A DNA stretch of 64,000 bases, from assembly GCF_040436345.1 (NCBI RefSeq), contig NC_133221.1, positions 17,047,165-17,111,164 on the forward strand, written 5' to 3'. Under the pieces are notes generated by a model, which was not told the DNA's origin, did no database searches, and saw only the letters and a program-made list of their open reading frames with translations. Of the stretch, positions 1 to 12,674 are shown one piece after another (positions within the stretch are counted from its first letter, which is position 1; each line of letters begins with the position of its first letter). A program made the position numbers and the translations under genes. The stretch is from Pagrus major. Its lineage: Eukaryota > Chordata > Actinopteri > Spariformes > Sparidae.

Positions 1-888
1 TTAATCACCTCTTTGATGCGTACGGAGCAGCCTGTCACAATGGGCCACATTGTCAGATGGTCGAGTGACTTCTGAACCCAAAACAAGAACATGCTTAATT
101 TTGAGAGAAATGGCCTCGGAGAAGACGAGATTCCTGAGCATGAAACTGGGACTGAAAAGGGGGACGACTCATTAATGGATGGAGATCAGTAACTGCCTCT
201 GACAGATGTGCTGTTAATCTTATTTCGTATGAGAAAGAGAGCCAGACAGTTGCTGTTTGTTTGGAAGTATGTGGCTAAACTGAAACTGTTAATGGAAAAG
301 TGATTGTAATGTTGAACTCTTAATCTATCTCACATGTTCACCAGCCAAATAAAAGAATACAAAGTGTAAAAAATAATGAGTACAAGCTCATTTCTTCATG
401 AGCTTGTTCTCATTATCGAACCCACACTGCCCTCCACCAGCAGATTTCTGTCCAGCAGGAGGAGACAGAGTCTGAGGATTGGTGCTGCAGAGCCATGTGG
501 GTGGTGGACTCCAAGCCAGTGTTTGCACCTACATGACTGTTTTAACATTAATATTTTTTGACCTGAAAGTTTAAATACAATGTCTGAATCTGATTTGTTC
601 CAATAAAAATGATCAGTTAAAATTTTTGTCCACTTGCCTCCTGAACTGAATGCAAAACCTTGCAGAGCGACATTACTCAGTGAGTTGGATGAAGTTTTCA
701 CAGCTTGAGTCGAGTCAAGTGTGAATGTTTCACTCCTGCTCAGTAAAACACAGTGAAGTGACTAACTACAGTAAAAACCAGACATATAAATTATTGTTGA
801 TTATTTTCACATTCTCAGGTCAAGAAAAGCAGCTTCCATAAAGGCCTGATCATTTCTGGGTCTCTGCAGAGTCTGGCAGTTTTGCAAC
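1..888. other. Left-edge non-coding sequence
   Basis: No gene can be supported here. The short open frames show no family motif and no splice-site support. The sequence is AT-rich and ends where the terminal inverted repeat of the transposon-like element starts at 889. Confidence 0.6.
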
Positions 889-2787
889 CAGTGGTGGAGG
901 AAGTGTTCAGATCCTTTACTCAAGTAAAAGTACTCTTACTACACTGTGAAAAAGTATCAAAATTAAAAGTGGTCATTGGGCAGTAAAATGTTCCCTGTCA
1001 TTGTTTTACTGTTATATATGGTGTTTTTGTATTTTATTACTGCTGCATTCATGTGTATTTTACATTTTAAGGCAGTAGTTGTTAAGGTTCAGCTCATTTT
1101 AGCTACTTTATATACTGTCGGGAGGTTTAAAGGTGCAATATGTAAGAATTGACCACCTGTTGAATTCATACTCCAAACAAATAGGGGGCAGCATATCAAA
1201 GTAACCGCTTACTGCTGTCAAGCAGCCGTTAGCTAGTTAGCCCCAAGCCTCCAGGAGGAGTGCCAGGCTTTGAAGCCAACTTTCGTAGTGGCCAAAACGC
1301 CACTGAGCAGCTTTCATAGGAATGAATGGGGCTCTGCCTCCAACACTTTTTCCAGGTTTTAATAGAACATCCATGGCTAGCTCACTTAGCGGTGCAGCTA
1401 GCAGTCCAGATGGGGAGCTCATAGCACCGGATAAGTGTTGGTGTTTACACTGCAAGCATAGGATGAGTGGACCAGGCCGGGCCGAGGCTAGCTGGTTAAC
1501 ATACTGAACATGCTTTGCAACACAGTACATATGTCATAACACAAAAAATGTTATTCCATCAAATTCTGTTGATAATTGTTGGCTAGTTAAGTTTTTAATG
1601 TCTTCAACAAGTCTTACATATTGAACCTTTAATCAACAGCAATGCATCGTATTGATTGATTTTTACTTTCATGTCATGAAGATGGCCAAGACAGGCTTTA
1701 CAAGACACCAAAAGTACAGTTACAGTAGTCAAACATTTAATTTCATAACAAGGGTATTTGACAGGGTATTTTGTTCAGAATCATCTAGCCAAAAGAAATC
1801 AGCATAAATGGAGGACATTTAGTAAAAAAAAAACAGGACATGCTGTTCAGGGCGTCACTTTGTGTTGAAAAGTGGTGGGGACATAAGGGCTTAGATGAAA
1901 AGAAGTCTTGTAAACAATCTTCAACAGATGCAATTTTAGGCAGTGTAATGTGGCAACCATATGAGGTTGAAGTATTTATTTACTTTGGGGGAAAACATGC
2001 ATAATGTTATGCTAACATTTCTTATTTTTATGACATTTTTAACAAATTATGCTTTTAAGAAGTGATGGGGACAAAATCTGCCATTTCAAAAAGTGCTGGG
2101 GGCATGTCCCCAGTGTAAATGACACCTGTGAATCCCTTACATCCTTGTAGACGGGACAGAAAAACAAAAAATGAAGCACATTCTTAATCTCACCTAACTC
2201 TTACAACAAAGTCTGTTTCCTTCTGGACTGACATTAAATCTGCTGGGCTGATGGTAATGTTCCTGAATGTGACTGAACAAAAGGATTTTTGCCTTATCTT
2301 TAAATACGTCTTCACATAAGGTTCTACACTGTAGTTATTCTCTATGAGACAATAAATTAATAATTTTTGGTTATACCATATATAAACAATCAGTTTTCTC
2401 TATACATGAGAAACTTTTTGCTCCTAATCTCCTGAATATCACAAATCAAACCTCCTCTGGAAAATGAATGATATATCGTCTAAATAGATTCTCCACTTAA
2501 GGCCAAACTGAGTAAATATAAGGAAACACTTCATCCTTTGGTTGATCAACACATCTGGAGATACATGGTTTTCACTGGACAAGAAGGGAATGAAAATTTG
2601 TAATCTGAAAAGTAACTAGTAACTAGTAAGACAAATGTAGTGGAGTAAAAAGTGCAATGTTTTCCTCTGTTATGTAGTGCAATTGAAGCATAAAGTAGCA
2701 TAAAATGGAAATATTCAGGTAAAATACCTTGAATTTGTACTTAAGTACTATACTTGAGGAAATGTACTTAGTTACATTCCACCACTG
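889..2787 (+). mobile_element. Teleost TIR element, CAGTGGTGGA family, composite copy
   Basis: The segment begins CAGTGGTGGA (889-898) and ends with the reverse complement TCCACCACTG (2778-2787). Both ends carry the runs of AGTAAAAGTACT / AAGTACTTAAGTA type that mark a very common non-autonomous teleost DNA element. The flanking 8-mers, tttgcaac (881-888) and ttcacaac (2788-2795), agree at 6 of 8 positions, which would fit an aged 8-base target duplication of a hAT-like element. No transposase frame is visible. A second, unrelated MITE is nested inside at 1127-1632, and the middle part (about 1640-2580) looks like further inserted repeat sequence. Two partial relatives lie at about 33225-34067 (reverse) and 48882-48996. 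Superfamily assignment is inference. Confidence 0.7.
1127..1632. mobile_element. TTAA-flanked MITE (family A), nested copy
   Basis: TTAA at 1127-1130 is followed by AGGTGCAATATGTAAGA. The right end reads TCTTACATATTGAACCT followed by TTAA at 1629-1632. The two ends form a 17-base inverted repeat with one mismatch. The TTAA flank suggests piggyBac-type mobilisation. The same terminal sequence bounds a 204-base copy at 40426-40629, which confirms a repeat family within this window. No coding capacity is seen. Confidence 0.8.
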
Positions 2788-3200
2788 TTCACAACGCCAC
2801 CATGGTGTCAGCCCCAGTGTCAGCCCTGGTGGCCCTGTCCCTTCCAAAGGCGAGCTGTGGGGGTGACTGCTGTGGCCTTTTGCGGTTGCCACTCCCTTCA
2901 GAGATTGATGAATTGATTGTGGGGCTGCTGCCAGTGTGTCTGTGCCCTGGGCGAAGGCGTCCCGGTTACGGGTGGGAATCCCAGCTATGGCATCCGCCCT
3001 GGGGCTACTATTGTGGTTGTCCTGCAGGGGGCCCTGGGGGCTGGTGGCCCCGGGAGCAGCTCTGACCCACATACTGCTGTCACACCCCTGGAGACACAGC
3101 GGCACTCTCCTCCACACAGACCTCTGATTGGCTCAGACAAAATGACTCTCTGTGGAGAGCAGCAATTCCACAGGGAAACTACCTGACTGTGTCAAACTTC
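2788..3200. other. GC-rich patch of unknown origin
   Basis: About 2800-3120 is clearly richer in G and C than the surrounding AT-rich DNA. It is open in several overlapping frames on both strands, the longest being minus 2623-3117. None of the translations shows a domain, signal peptide or splice context that I recognise. It begins right after the transposon-like element ends. It may be the remnant of a mobile element or a low-complexity GC island; I cannot tell which. Confidence 0.4.
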
Positions 3201-3707
3201 TCTTGATGGCAGCAGTTAGCAAAGGCCAAAAGAGAAAGACCACATAGATCCATGTCCTTCCCACCTCTTTCCTTGCCCATATCCACAGTACATGCTCAAT
3301 AACCAGGTTCCTTGTATGTGCAGTTAATTAATCTGACTTCAGTCTAATTTGGCAACCGATACGAGGAACATTTGCCGAGTTAAAAACCTTTACGTCAGAA
3401 TGTTGTGCAGAAAAATGAAAATTATCAGATTGTTTTCACTTTCATCCTCTGAAGTTTCTCTGTGCTCGCCTTAAATCTCAGTTTAGGTTCATGTTTGTAA
3501 GAGCGTGACTTTGTGACATCACAGCTAGTTTGGAAGCATCTGCAGTGGATGTAATATTGCAGTTCCCGTGACACGGCAAGCAGAGTGCTATTTGATTGTG
3601 CATATGTTGGATATTTGGATATTTGGAGCAAATATATAACCTACAAACGTGGTAAAAGCCTCATAATTTAACTTTTTGTGGAGAAAACCATATCAGACAC
3701 AAATCAT

Positions 3708-4106
3708 TCCGCCAAGGCCAAACAGTCCCCTTTAATTCAATGAAGCCCGATCCAAATGAAACAACCCATACCTACTTAACCATGATTTAAGCTCACCATA
3801 TCTAAGATCCACATCAAATTGTACTCACTCAAGGATACCGGCCACTTATATACATATGATTTTATTCAAGATCCATGCATTAATAATGAAAATGTTGGAA
3901 AAAATGGAAATCTCGCAATGTTAAAGAAAGTGAGAACATTTCCTGGATCTGTCCCTTTATCCGGATCTGCACCAAATGTTACAGAGGTCTGTTCTGGGCC
4001 GCGACCCACCCTCCATTCAAGTTTTCAACAGTTTTTGTGTAATCCTGCTGACAAACCGACCAAAAAACAAACATCTGTAAAAACGTAAGGTCTTGGGTGG
4101 AGGTAA
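3708..4106 (-). repeat. Dispersed teleost repeat, copy 1 (CCTCCGCCAAGG type)
   Basis: Read on the minus strand, this segment aligns with plus-strand 55687-55997. Shared blocks include ACTTTCTTTAACATTGCGAG, GATAAAGGGACAGATCCA, TACAATTTGATGT and GGTGAGCTTAAAT, in the same order. The left edge (gccaaggcc) and right edge (gggtggaggtaa) resemble inverted ends. From general knowledge this is a high-copy fish repeat whose ends read CCTCCGCCAAGG. It is non-coding. Confidence 0.8.
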
Positions 4107-4109
4107 TTT

Positions 4110-4620
4110 GGGCTGGGCAATATATTTATATTGTGATATACAACTATATATATCATCTTAGATTTTGGATACCGTTATATCGTGTTATGGCATAAGTGTT
4201 GTCTTTTCCTGGTTTTAAAGGCTGCATTACAGTGATGTAATTTTCAGAATTTACCAGACTGTTCTATTTAGTCATTAAATCCACATTACTGATGATTATT
4301 TATCACTTATTGTGCTAAAATTTTGTGAAAGTATCAATTGTCATCCCTACGATAATGTCGTACTATTGATATCCAGCTCAGTCCTAGCATTTATGGAGTG
4401 CAAGATATCAAATCAAATCAACTTTATTTATATAGCCGTGAAGAAGTGAGTGAAGAAAAACTTGCCATATTGAAAAAAAATCCTTTTAACAGGGAAAATA
4501 TATCTATATATACATATTATATATATTTATTTATTGTATATATTATATTCATCATCTATCACGATGTAGCCTAAAAATATTGCAACATTATTTCAAGGCC
4601 ATATCACCAAGCCGTGGCTC
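4110..4620 (+). repeat. Probable MITE relic (GGGCTGGGCAATAT type)
   Basis: The left end reads gggctgggcaatatat and the right end reads atatcaccaagcc, an imperfect inverted pair. The interior is AT-rich, with a stretch (about 4200-4340) that I recognise as a recurrent teleost repeat. An internal tatcaaatcaaatcaacttt block (about 4407-4426) is another common fish low-complexity motif. The boundaries are approximate. Confidence 0.5.
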
Positions 4621-5360
4621 AAAGGTTTGAGAAGGGATAAAGTGCAAATGTTAAAAAGGTGAAAAATGAGTCAGCCAAAGCAAATTTGTGTTCTGGTCTT
4701 TTTATTGATTGATGGATGTAGTGCCAGGAATCATTAAATCATTCAACACTTTTGCACCAGTTTGTGTTGCTTTTATCTCCTCCTTTTGATAATATTCCTC
4801 TAAAATCCAATGAATCCATGTTCAGTTTGTTCCCTTTTTGAATAATCATCATCAGCTGGAATGTTCTGCAGTCAGTTTAAAAGTCGGCCAATAGTCATTG
4901 AAAGAAGGATGTTTAGCCACAACAGTACTGTGAGTGCATCAGCGTTACAGATCATAGGTGAGATACTTGAATGGTCGGACATTCCTACATACAAACCTGT
5001 TATCAAAGAGAACTTAACCACCTGCAATATAAGGCCACAAAAACAATTTTCACACCAAACCGAATGTAATAGATTGCACGTCACACACACAAGCTGCTGT
5101 CAGTTATACATATCCGCCAACACACTGACCCCAGTATCTACAGGTGTATCAATAACACTTTCAATTTGAGTACCATGGTATACTTTTCTTGTTACATAAA
5201 CATATATACAGTTGCGCTGACATAGAAAAGCATGCTTTTGCATATTAGAAGGTTGTTCGGTAAACTTTACACTAAATCCATAACATTTATCAGTACAGCA
5301 TTGTTCCAACCAGCAGCAGTAATTTAGACTAACAAATATAGTCTGAGGAAACAGGCTATT
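4621..5360. other. Non-coding; possible distal end of arf3 transcript
   Basis: No supported gene. TTTATT on the plus strand at about 4699 and 5367 gives AATAAA on the minus strand, so the arf3 3' UTR could end in this area, but I cannot choose between the sites. Confidence 0.4.
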
Positions 5361-6923
5361 ATAATTCACTTTTATTACAGATCTTGTACAGTATTAACAT
5401 GCCTTATGATGCAGTATTACTTTCATCCTCTCTCCTATTTTTTTCAATTACGTGATTTGTGTGAACACTCAAAAAGACGACTGTCTGATCTAGTAAGCAA
5501 ATCAAGAAAAAAACACAAAAATCAACACTTGCCTTTTGGTCCAAAATAAATAAATACTCCATTCAAAAAATACAAGAAAAAAAAAAAACAGACGTTACAT
5601 TTTTTACAACAATAATGCGTTTAGTGTTACAGAGATACCGTTAAAACAAGAAACAAGTAATGTCACGCCAATTAGGGATGGATAAATAAGGATGACAAGC
5701 AATGTGAGTTCTTGTTGACAGATATAGTGCAGCTGCTCGCGCAAACTGAATTAAAAAATAAAACATTCGGAACCGTGTAAGCTCTCTGATATTGCCAATC
5801 ACATGCTCTGCTGCATCACTCTCCACAGGGCAGGCCAATAGCAGCATCATTTTTCTTCCCAAGCCACAGAGGTGGTACAGTGTGCCTGTTCTGTCGTCTG
5901 TATCAGTTCAGCTGTCACACCTCGCTGACGCCAGACAAATTGTTTTAACCCTTATTGAGCCAGGCAAGTCGACTATTAGAACAAATCTTTATTTACAGCA
6001 GCGGCCTGCAGTAGTTCACACAGCTCTTCACAAGCCCACGAGCCAGTACTGGGATATCTCCATGCAGTTTGGGAAGCAGCAATATACAGTGATACCGGGG
6101 CTTCTTTTTTAATTTTTTTTTTCCAACAGCTGCCTTAGCAGTGAATGCACATTGCAATAACGGGAGGGAAAACCATGTGATGCACTTAAAACGAACAGGG
6201 AATAAATAAATAAATATATGCTGACAAAAATATGAATTGTTTAAGACTATCCAGTATGTCGTCATGTTTTGTGTCGATAAAATCATTAAAATAAAAATAA
6301 AAATAAATACATTTAAATAAATTAAATCTAAAATAACTTAAAGTTTTAATAAATAAAAATTTAGCTCTGAAGCGCGTAATCTGATGGTGGTAAAACAAGA
6401 AAATGTTACATTTATCGGAGCCTGTATGAGTATGCTGTTTTTAAACAATGTGATAGTATTCTGAGATAGTACTCCCACTATACTATTAAGACATTCTTTA
6501 TAATTAACATCAAGTTTAAAGTATCTGAGGGAAGGTTGCTCTGCCATCATCACCTTTTCTGGACAAATTAAAAGGTGATGGAGGTCAGAGGTCATAGAGA
6601 CTGCAAAGTAGAGGGAATACATATGCCTTTGCAGTAACATTATACTATTACATCCCAATATTTAGCTTGTAAGAATGTGAGTAATTTAGGTCAACTTCGA
6701 CACCATTGGTTTGTAAATATTTCAAAATGCTCACCGCAGATCCAAATAAATCATATGACTGAAAATAAAGAGATGAAATTAAAGTATTGGGGGGGGGGAG
6801 CCATTGAGAGTCACCCCCTGGGAGCTTTTCAGCACTACCTCTCCATGTAAACACAATGGATCCACTATAACTTCTACCTGGAGCTGGCACCCAGGCTCTT
6901 CCCCACTTTACTGACCGTACCCA
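5361..6923 (-). other. arf3: Probable arf3 3' UTR
   Basis: This is the stretch immediately 3' of the arf3 stop codon on the minus strand. It has no credible open frame. It contains minus-strand AATAAA candidates at about 5988-5993 and near 5368. ARF3 transcripts in other vertebrates carry a 3' UTR of kilobase scale, so assigning this stretch to the arf3 message is reasonable but inferred. A poly-G run lies at about 6789-6798. Confidence 0.45.
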
Positions 6924-7994
<1,071 letters not shown>

Positions 7995-8000
7995 TCACCT

Positions 8001-8003
8001 CAA
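8001..8003 (-). other. arf3: arf3 5' UTR splice acceptor
   Basis: Reading the minus strand, a pyrimidine-containing acceptor TTCTTTCGCAG ends at 8004, and the untranslated part of the first coding exon runs 8003-7980, directly before the ATG. This means the promoter lies further upstream, and it fits a non-coding first exon near 9.1 kb. Confidence 0.6.
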
Positions 8004-9084
8004 CTGCGAAAGAACTGTGACACAAGCTACTGAAGGGACTGCTTTCCATACGTGGCAGCAAAGCAAAACAAACCGTGAACCACATATAGAAAGTCAAAAC
8101 CACCCACACACAAATCACAGCAGCTCTTCAAATGCTTAACATCACCACCATGTTAGGGCTCGAAGCCACCTCAGAGGAAAGCCAGTAAAAGTATACTTCA
8201 CACCTCGGCAGGCGGCTGACCTGACTTAAAAGGCTTGTTGCTTTACACTTTGACAGCTCACTTGGGAAACTGGCCGCCATACTGGATCACTTTTCATGTG
8301 CTGCACAGTAAACCACCTTTTCTGCTGTTTCTGGCGATTGAACAAATGCCTGTGTAATACTCACTTTATATGACACTGAATGGCACATAACCTCGAGCTG
8401 TGAGAATGAAAAACAGCCCCTTTGAATGTGACTTGTAGTCTTTTTCTCTGTATGGCCCCTTTAACAGGCCAACTCTGCTGTCAACTTGAGCCATCCTACC
8501 TGAGGTGCGTTTGGGTTCACACGGATATTCCATAATTAGAAGGGAGCCTCCTGTGCGGCATACGAGGCATCTCTAGAAAGCTTTTATTTTGTATGCTCGT
8601 CCATCTCAGCCGATGCTGTTGGCTTCGCCATCCATTCATTTACCTCAAATACACAGGCTGTAGCTGCTAGCATAGCCTTTCATACAGCTGCAGTGGCCGC
8701 ACATCCATGTACATCTGTCATAACGCGAGGGGAAGACGGCTGATGCTGCAGTACAAGCAGGCGGTGAATTTGAATGAGCACAAATTGCGGCTTTCCAGCG
8801 TGAAACGAGAATTATTCGAGCTGTAAGCCAGCGATAATATAAGCTAATGTCTTCGATATCGAAAAGAAAAATCCTCCGGGTCAATTTGTGTGCTGTAATG
8901 CCCTCGTACAGTCACGACAAGCGCACCAGTCGGCCTGATGTCGTCGATTTAGCGGCCGCTTATTTTTCATTCAGCACGAAGCGTTACGAGGCGTTAAAAA
9001 CAGCGTTAAATCCGCTGCGGTCGCCTTTATTACTCGTATACATCTTTAAGCATTTTTCACCATTTGCATGTCATTCACACTTAC

Positions 9085-9150
9085 CCGTCAACGGCAGGCA
9101 GGCTACCAGCTGGAGTCAAGGCAAAGGACTGGATGATAGTCTCGCGATGA
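9085..9150 (-). other. arf3: Candidate non-coding first exon of arf3
   Basis: On the minus strand a strong donor, TTGACGG followed by GTAAGTGTG, places an exon end at 9085. The sequence upstream is CpG-rich and carries two TCTCGCGA elements. Arf genes typically have a non-coding first exon followed by the ATG exon, so this is the best candidate for the arf3 cap-site exon. The 5' limit is a guess. Confidence 0.5.
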
Positions 9151-9181
9151 GCAGCGGCTGTGTTACTGGGTGTTCTCGCGA
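9140..9181. promoter_or_regulatory. arf3: Paired TCTCGCGA promoter elements
   Basis: TCTCGCGA occurs at 9140-9147 and again at 9174-9181, 34 bases apart. TCTCGCGAGA is a known core-promoter motif of TATA-less housekeeping genes in vertebrates. It sits next to the candidate arf3 first exon at the edge of a CpG-rich stretch (about 8840-9200), so I read it as the arf3 promoter. Confidence 0.6.
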
Positions 9182-9229
9182 TATTTGGACTCCAGAATAC
9201 CTCTCATGGTTTTTTCATCGATGACTTGT

Positions 9230-12200
9230 TAGAAGCCAGGAGCACTGCCGGAGGGCAGCTCTAATTTAATGTTCCCTTCATAAAACATAAAAAATAACTG
9301 TGTGTATCATCAGCATCGACCTGCTTCAAGACTTAAGCTGATTTTTGTGAGATGAAATGCAGCGTAGAGCTTTTAAGACGTGATTCATACACAATGTAGT
9401 TTGTGACAAATAGACATGGGTGTAAATGTTATTTGTGTGGTGGCTGCTGCGGCAGGATACCAACAGCTAAACCAATATGATATGTAGTAGAGAGTCTGCA
9501 GGCAAACATGCTTGAATAATTAAAACAGGAATCATCTTAATGAATAAGTAAATGGCTGGCTGTAATAGGATGCCAAGTGATACTTCCTGGCAGCAGCCCT
9601 CTGTGTGTGACAGATAATGAGGTGACAGGAGGCACAAAAACACAGACTGAATCAATATTAAAGCAGGTTACTACTACTGAGTACTGATTTTGTTAAGGTA
9701 TCATGTTACTTTATATTTATGTACTTTTGCAGCAGGATGACAATACATACAGGAATTAGGAAGGAACTCCTAAGTGTGGGTTTAACCCATTAACCATAAA
9801 AGAAAACAACCCCCAGAGTGATTACATGACATGCCCAAAACCAGCCCCACAGCCACAGGTGAATTCAACATTCGCCTCCCTCTTCCTCTCTGTTGTGTGT
9901 CGGTCAGTGGTCCGGTGATAGATGTGTTTATCAATCCAGTGGTGAAGGCAGAGGAATAAAGAGGGGAGCAGATGTTTGCAGCTGCAGACCAGATTACGGG
10001 GTGGAGTGGATGGTGGGGGAGCCTGCTGAGTTTGTGTGCGCCGGGGAGTTTTTCGAGAGGGTTACAGGGGGGTTACAGCGGGCTCGGGTGGTGGCAGGAG
10101 AGGTGGGGTGGGGAGTTATGACTTAAAGGAGCCTTTCCTCTGAAGTGTCTGCCAGCGTGCACCCCAGCAAACACAATCACAAGTCTCGTTGGTTCTGCTA
10201 GCTGAACTAATGAGGGCCTGCGCGTTGAGGGCAGGGGCTTTGATGTTCTGGGTAGCTGGCTCCTTGTGTTTTCTCTCCCGCTCTCCTTCTCTGCCTGTCC
10301 CACATCAAAAAATGAAAGGGGAGTTGAGAAGCAGATGTTTTCAGGCATGTATTTATACAGAGTACACTTTATTCACCCCCTTCTCCATACCCCCATTTGT
10401 CCTTTGCTTCTGCATCTCTGCTGTACGTACAGCAAGGATCTATCTCCCTATCTTTATATCCAACTAAACACGCTAAATCGCCTTACTTTATACATATAAT
10501 CATCCTGTCAATCAAAGTGGGTAACTTTTATCTCTCCTAACTTCCTCTCTCTGCCTCCCTCTCTTTAATTTCAGCCCAGTCTGGTTGTCATTACTCGGGG
10601 GGCAGTCAATGTGTTGCTATGCATGTGTCTTATGTCTGCAGCGATGAGGGGGAGAAAGAGAGGAAAGAGAGCGCAGAAGAGGGGAGAGAAAGCAATCCCA
10701 GGCTGTCCACCAACCTCTGTCTCACACATGGGACAAACAGTGACAGGAAATTCCCTCTTGCAGCAGCTCCAGGGTGAAATGATAAAGGAATGAAGAAATG
10801 CAAACCAGAAATCCATTCCCTTATCATTCCTCACCAGTTGCTGTCTCCCTTTTATTCCCTCACTAAATATCAAACAGACAGAACAGTCGATTCAGCCACT
10901 GGCACTGCCATTCCTAAGGAGTCAAGAGATATTTACAGAAGTCCACACAAACAAGACTTAATTGGCATTAAATCCTATATGGCAGAGGAGTTTTTTCCCC
11001 AGCACGGAGACAGTTTGGATCATCTCAGATATCGAGGAATGCTGCTATCGTAAATTCAGTCAGGTGTTGACGTTAGCGTTTTTCTAAGTCTGCGGTGTGA
11101 CTGGAATGAGAATGCAAATCACTCGGGTCACCAGGAGGGCTGTCTGACACTTCACATGAGTGGAGCAGCATGCATGTTTTTGATTGTGCATCAGTGCCAG
11201 GATTTCTACATGTAAGTGTCTCTGCACATAAACGCATGCATGTGTTTATGTCCCTGTGTTTCTGTTTGTGTAGTCTGTCTCCCAGGTAACAGGGACACTA
11301 CATTCCACGTGGTTTCAGCGAGTCCCTCCTTTGGCTATGAACTCTGGACAGATGATCCCCTCAGATGCTCACACAGCAAAGACTGGTATAATCGCCCCCC
11401 CCCCTCCACTCTCTGCTCTCTTGATGCTTCTTTCCAGTAATAAAACTCATACTTGAAGGAAACAATATCCTGCAGCCATAAAAAGTCCTTCTCTCAGCAT
11501 GAAGTGGCCATAAAAAAGCCTCTCACCTCCCAAATCTGTAGTGCGTAGAACTTGCCCCCCATTTACACAGAAACAGACACACACACCCTTCAGCATCAGT
11601 TCTAAAGCAGGACCATCCCTCACTTTGACATGTACGACATGTGGGAAGAATCTAAAGGAGTGCTCAGACTGATGAAGTGGACAAAAGCAAGCGCAGAAGA
11701 ACAAGAGCTCAGTCATGATTTCATAGGAAAGTGACAGACATCTCATCACAGTTATATCAAGGGGAAGCGTGTTTCTGTCATAATATTGAATGGATTCAAG
11801 ACCACTAGAGACCCTTCTAATGATGTAATTACTACTATTACACTGATGTAAATGAATTGGACTGATTAGTTGTTCAGAGACTAAACTGATGTTGTATCAA
11901 CCTTTCCATCTTGAGTTTTACAAGATCTGCTTTCTTCCCTGCTGCTTCAGTGAGAAATCACATCACAATCACATCAATCAGTCCCTGAAAAAACACGATC
12001 CTTTACCTTGTCATCCTCTATTAGTCAAACCCTTGTCTACAAAGATTTTGAGACTGCCTGCATATTAAGAGTGGCTCTGTCTGAGTCACAGGTGCAAAAT
12101 ACACAAACGGAGTAAATATCATTAGAAGAGTAAAATGTAAGATAAACTGTGATTAGGACAGCACAGGTTCACTCGGACAGCTCAAGTCTGTCATTAACCC

Positions 12201-12674
12201 AAACCAAAAAGACAGGCTCCGACACAATAATAATATTAATAATAATACATTTACAAATATACATGTACACATCAAAATACACAGCTACTGTACAATGAGA
12301 TGAGTCAGCATGTAGACATTGAAATAGAAATGCTTCTTTGCTGTCGCTCGTCTTTGTTTTGTGGGATAGAAAAGATGGGGTATAGGCCGTTTTCATGGCT
12401 GAGAGGGCAGCGTCTAAACAGACCGAGGCAAGACAAACGACGTGAGTCACCTCTTCAATCTCTGACTTGGCATTTTGAGAATAACAGCGGCTACAAAGAG
12501 AAAATAGATCCCAGATGATGGACCCAAAAAAAGGAAAGGGGGGGATAAACAGATTCTGGGAGAGTTACACAAGGAGCAAAACAAAAGCTCCAACAACAGG
12601 AGTGGGCGAAGGGACAGGCTCGCCATCTTGAGTCCTGGATGGGTAAAGGCAGCTGGGAGTGGGAGAACTGCGAT
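9230..12674. other. arf3-wnt10b intergenic region and wnt10b 3' UTR
   Basis: No gene is supported. The part next to 12674 is presumably the wnt10b 3' UTR on the minus strand; I found no clean AATAAA there to fix its end. The rest holds pyrimidine-rich low-complexity tracts (about 10260-10600) and an octamer-like ATGCAAAT near 11112. The short open frames have no family features. Confidence 0.5.

Noticed and set aside
2623-3117. 164-codon minus frame
   Set aside because: It runs through the end of a transposon-like element and a GC-rich patch, with no homology I recognise.
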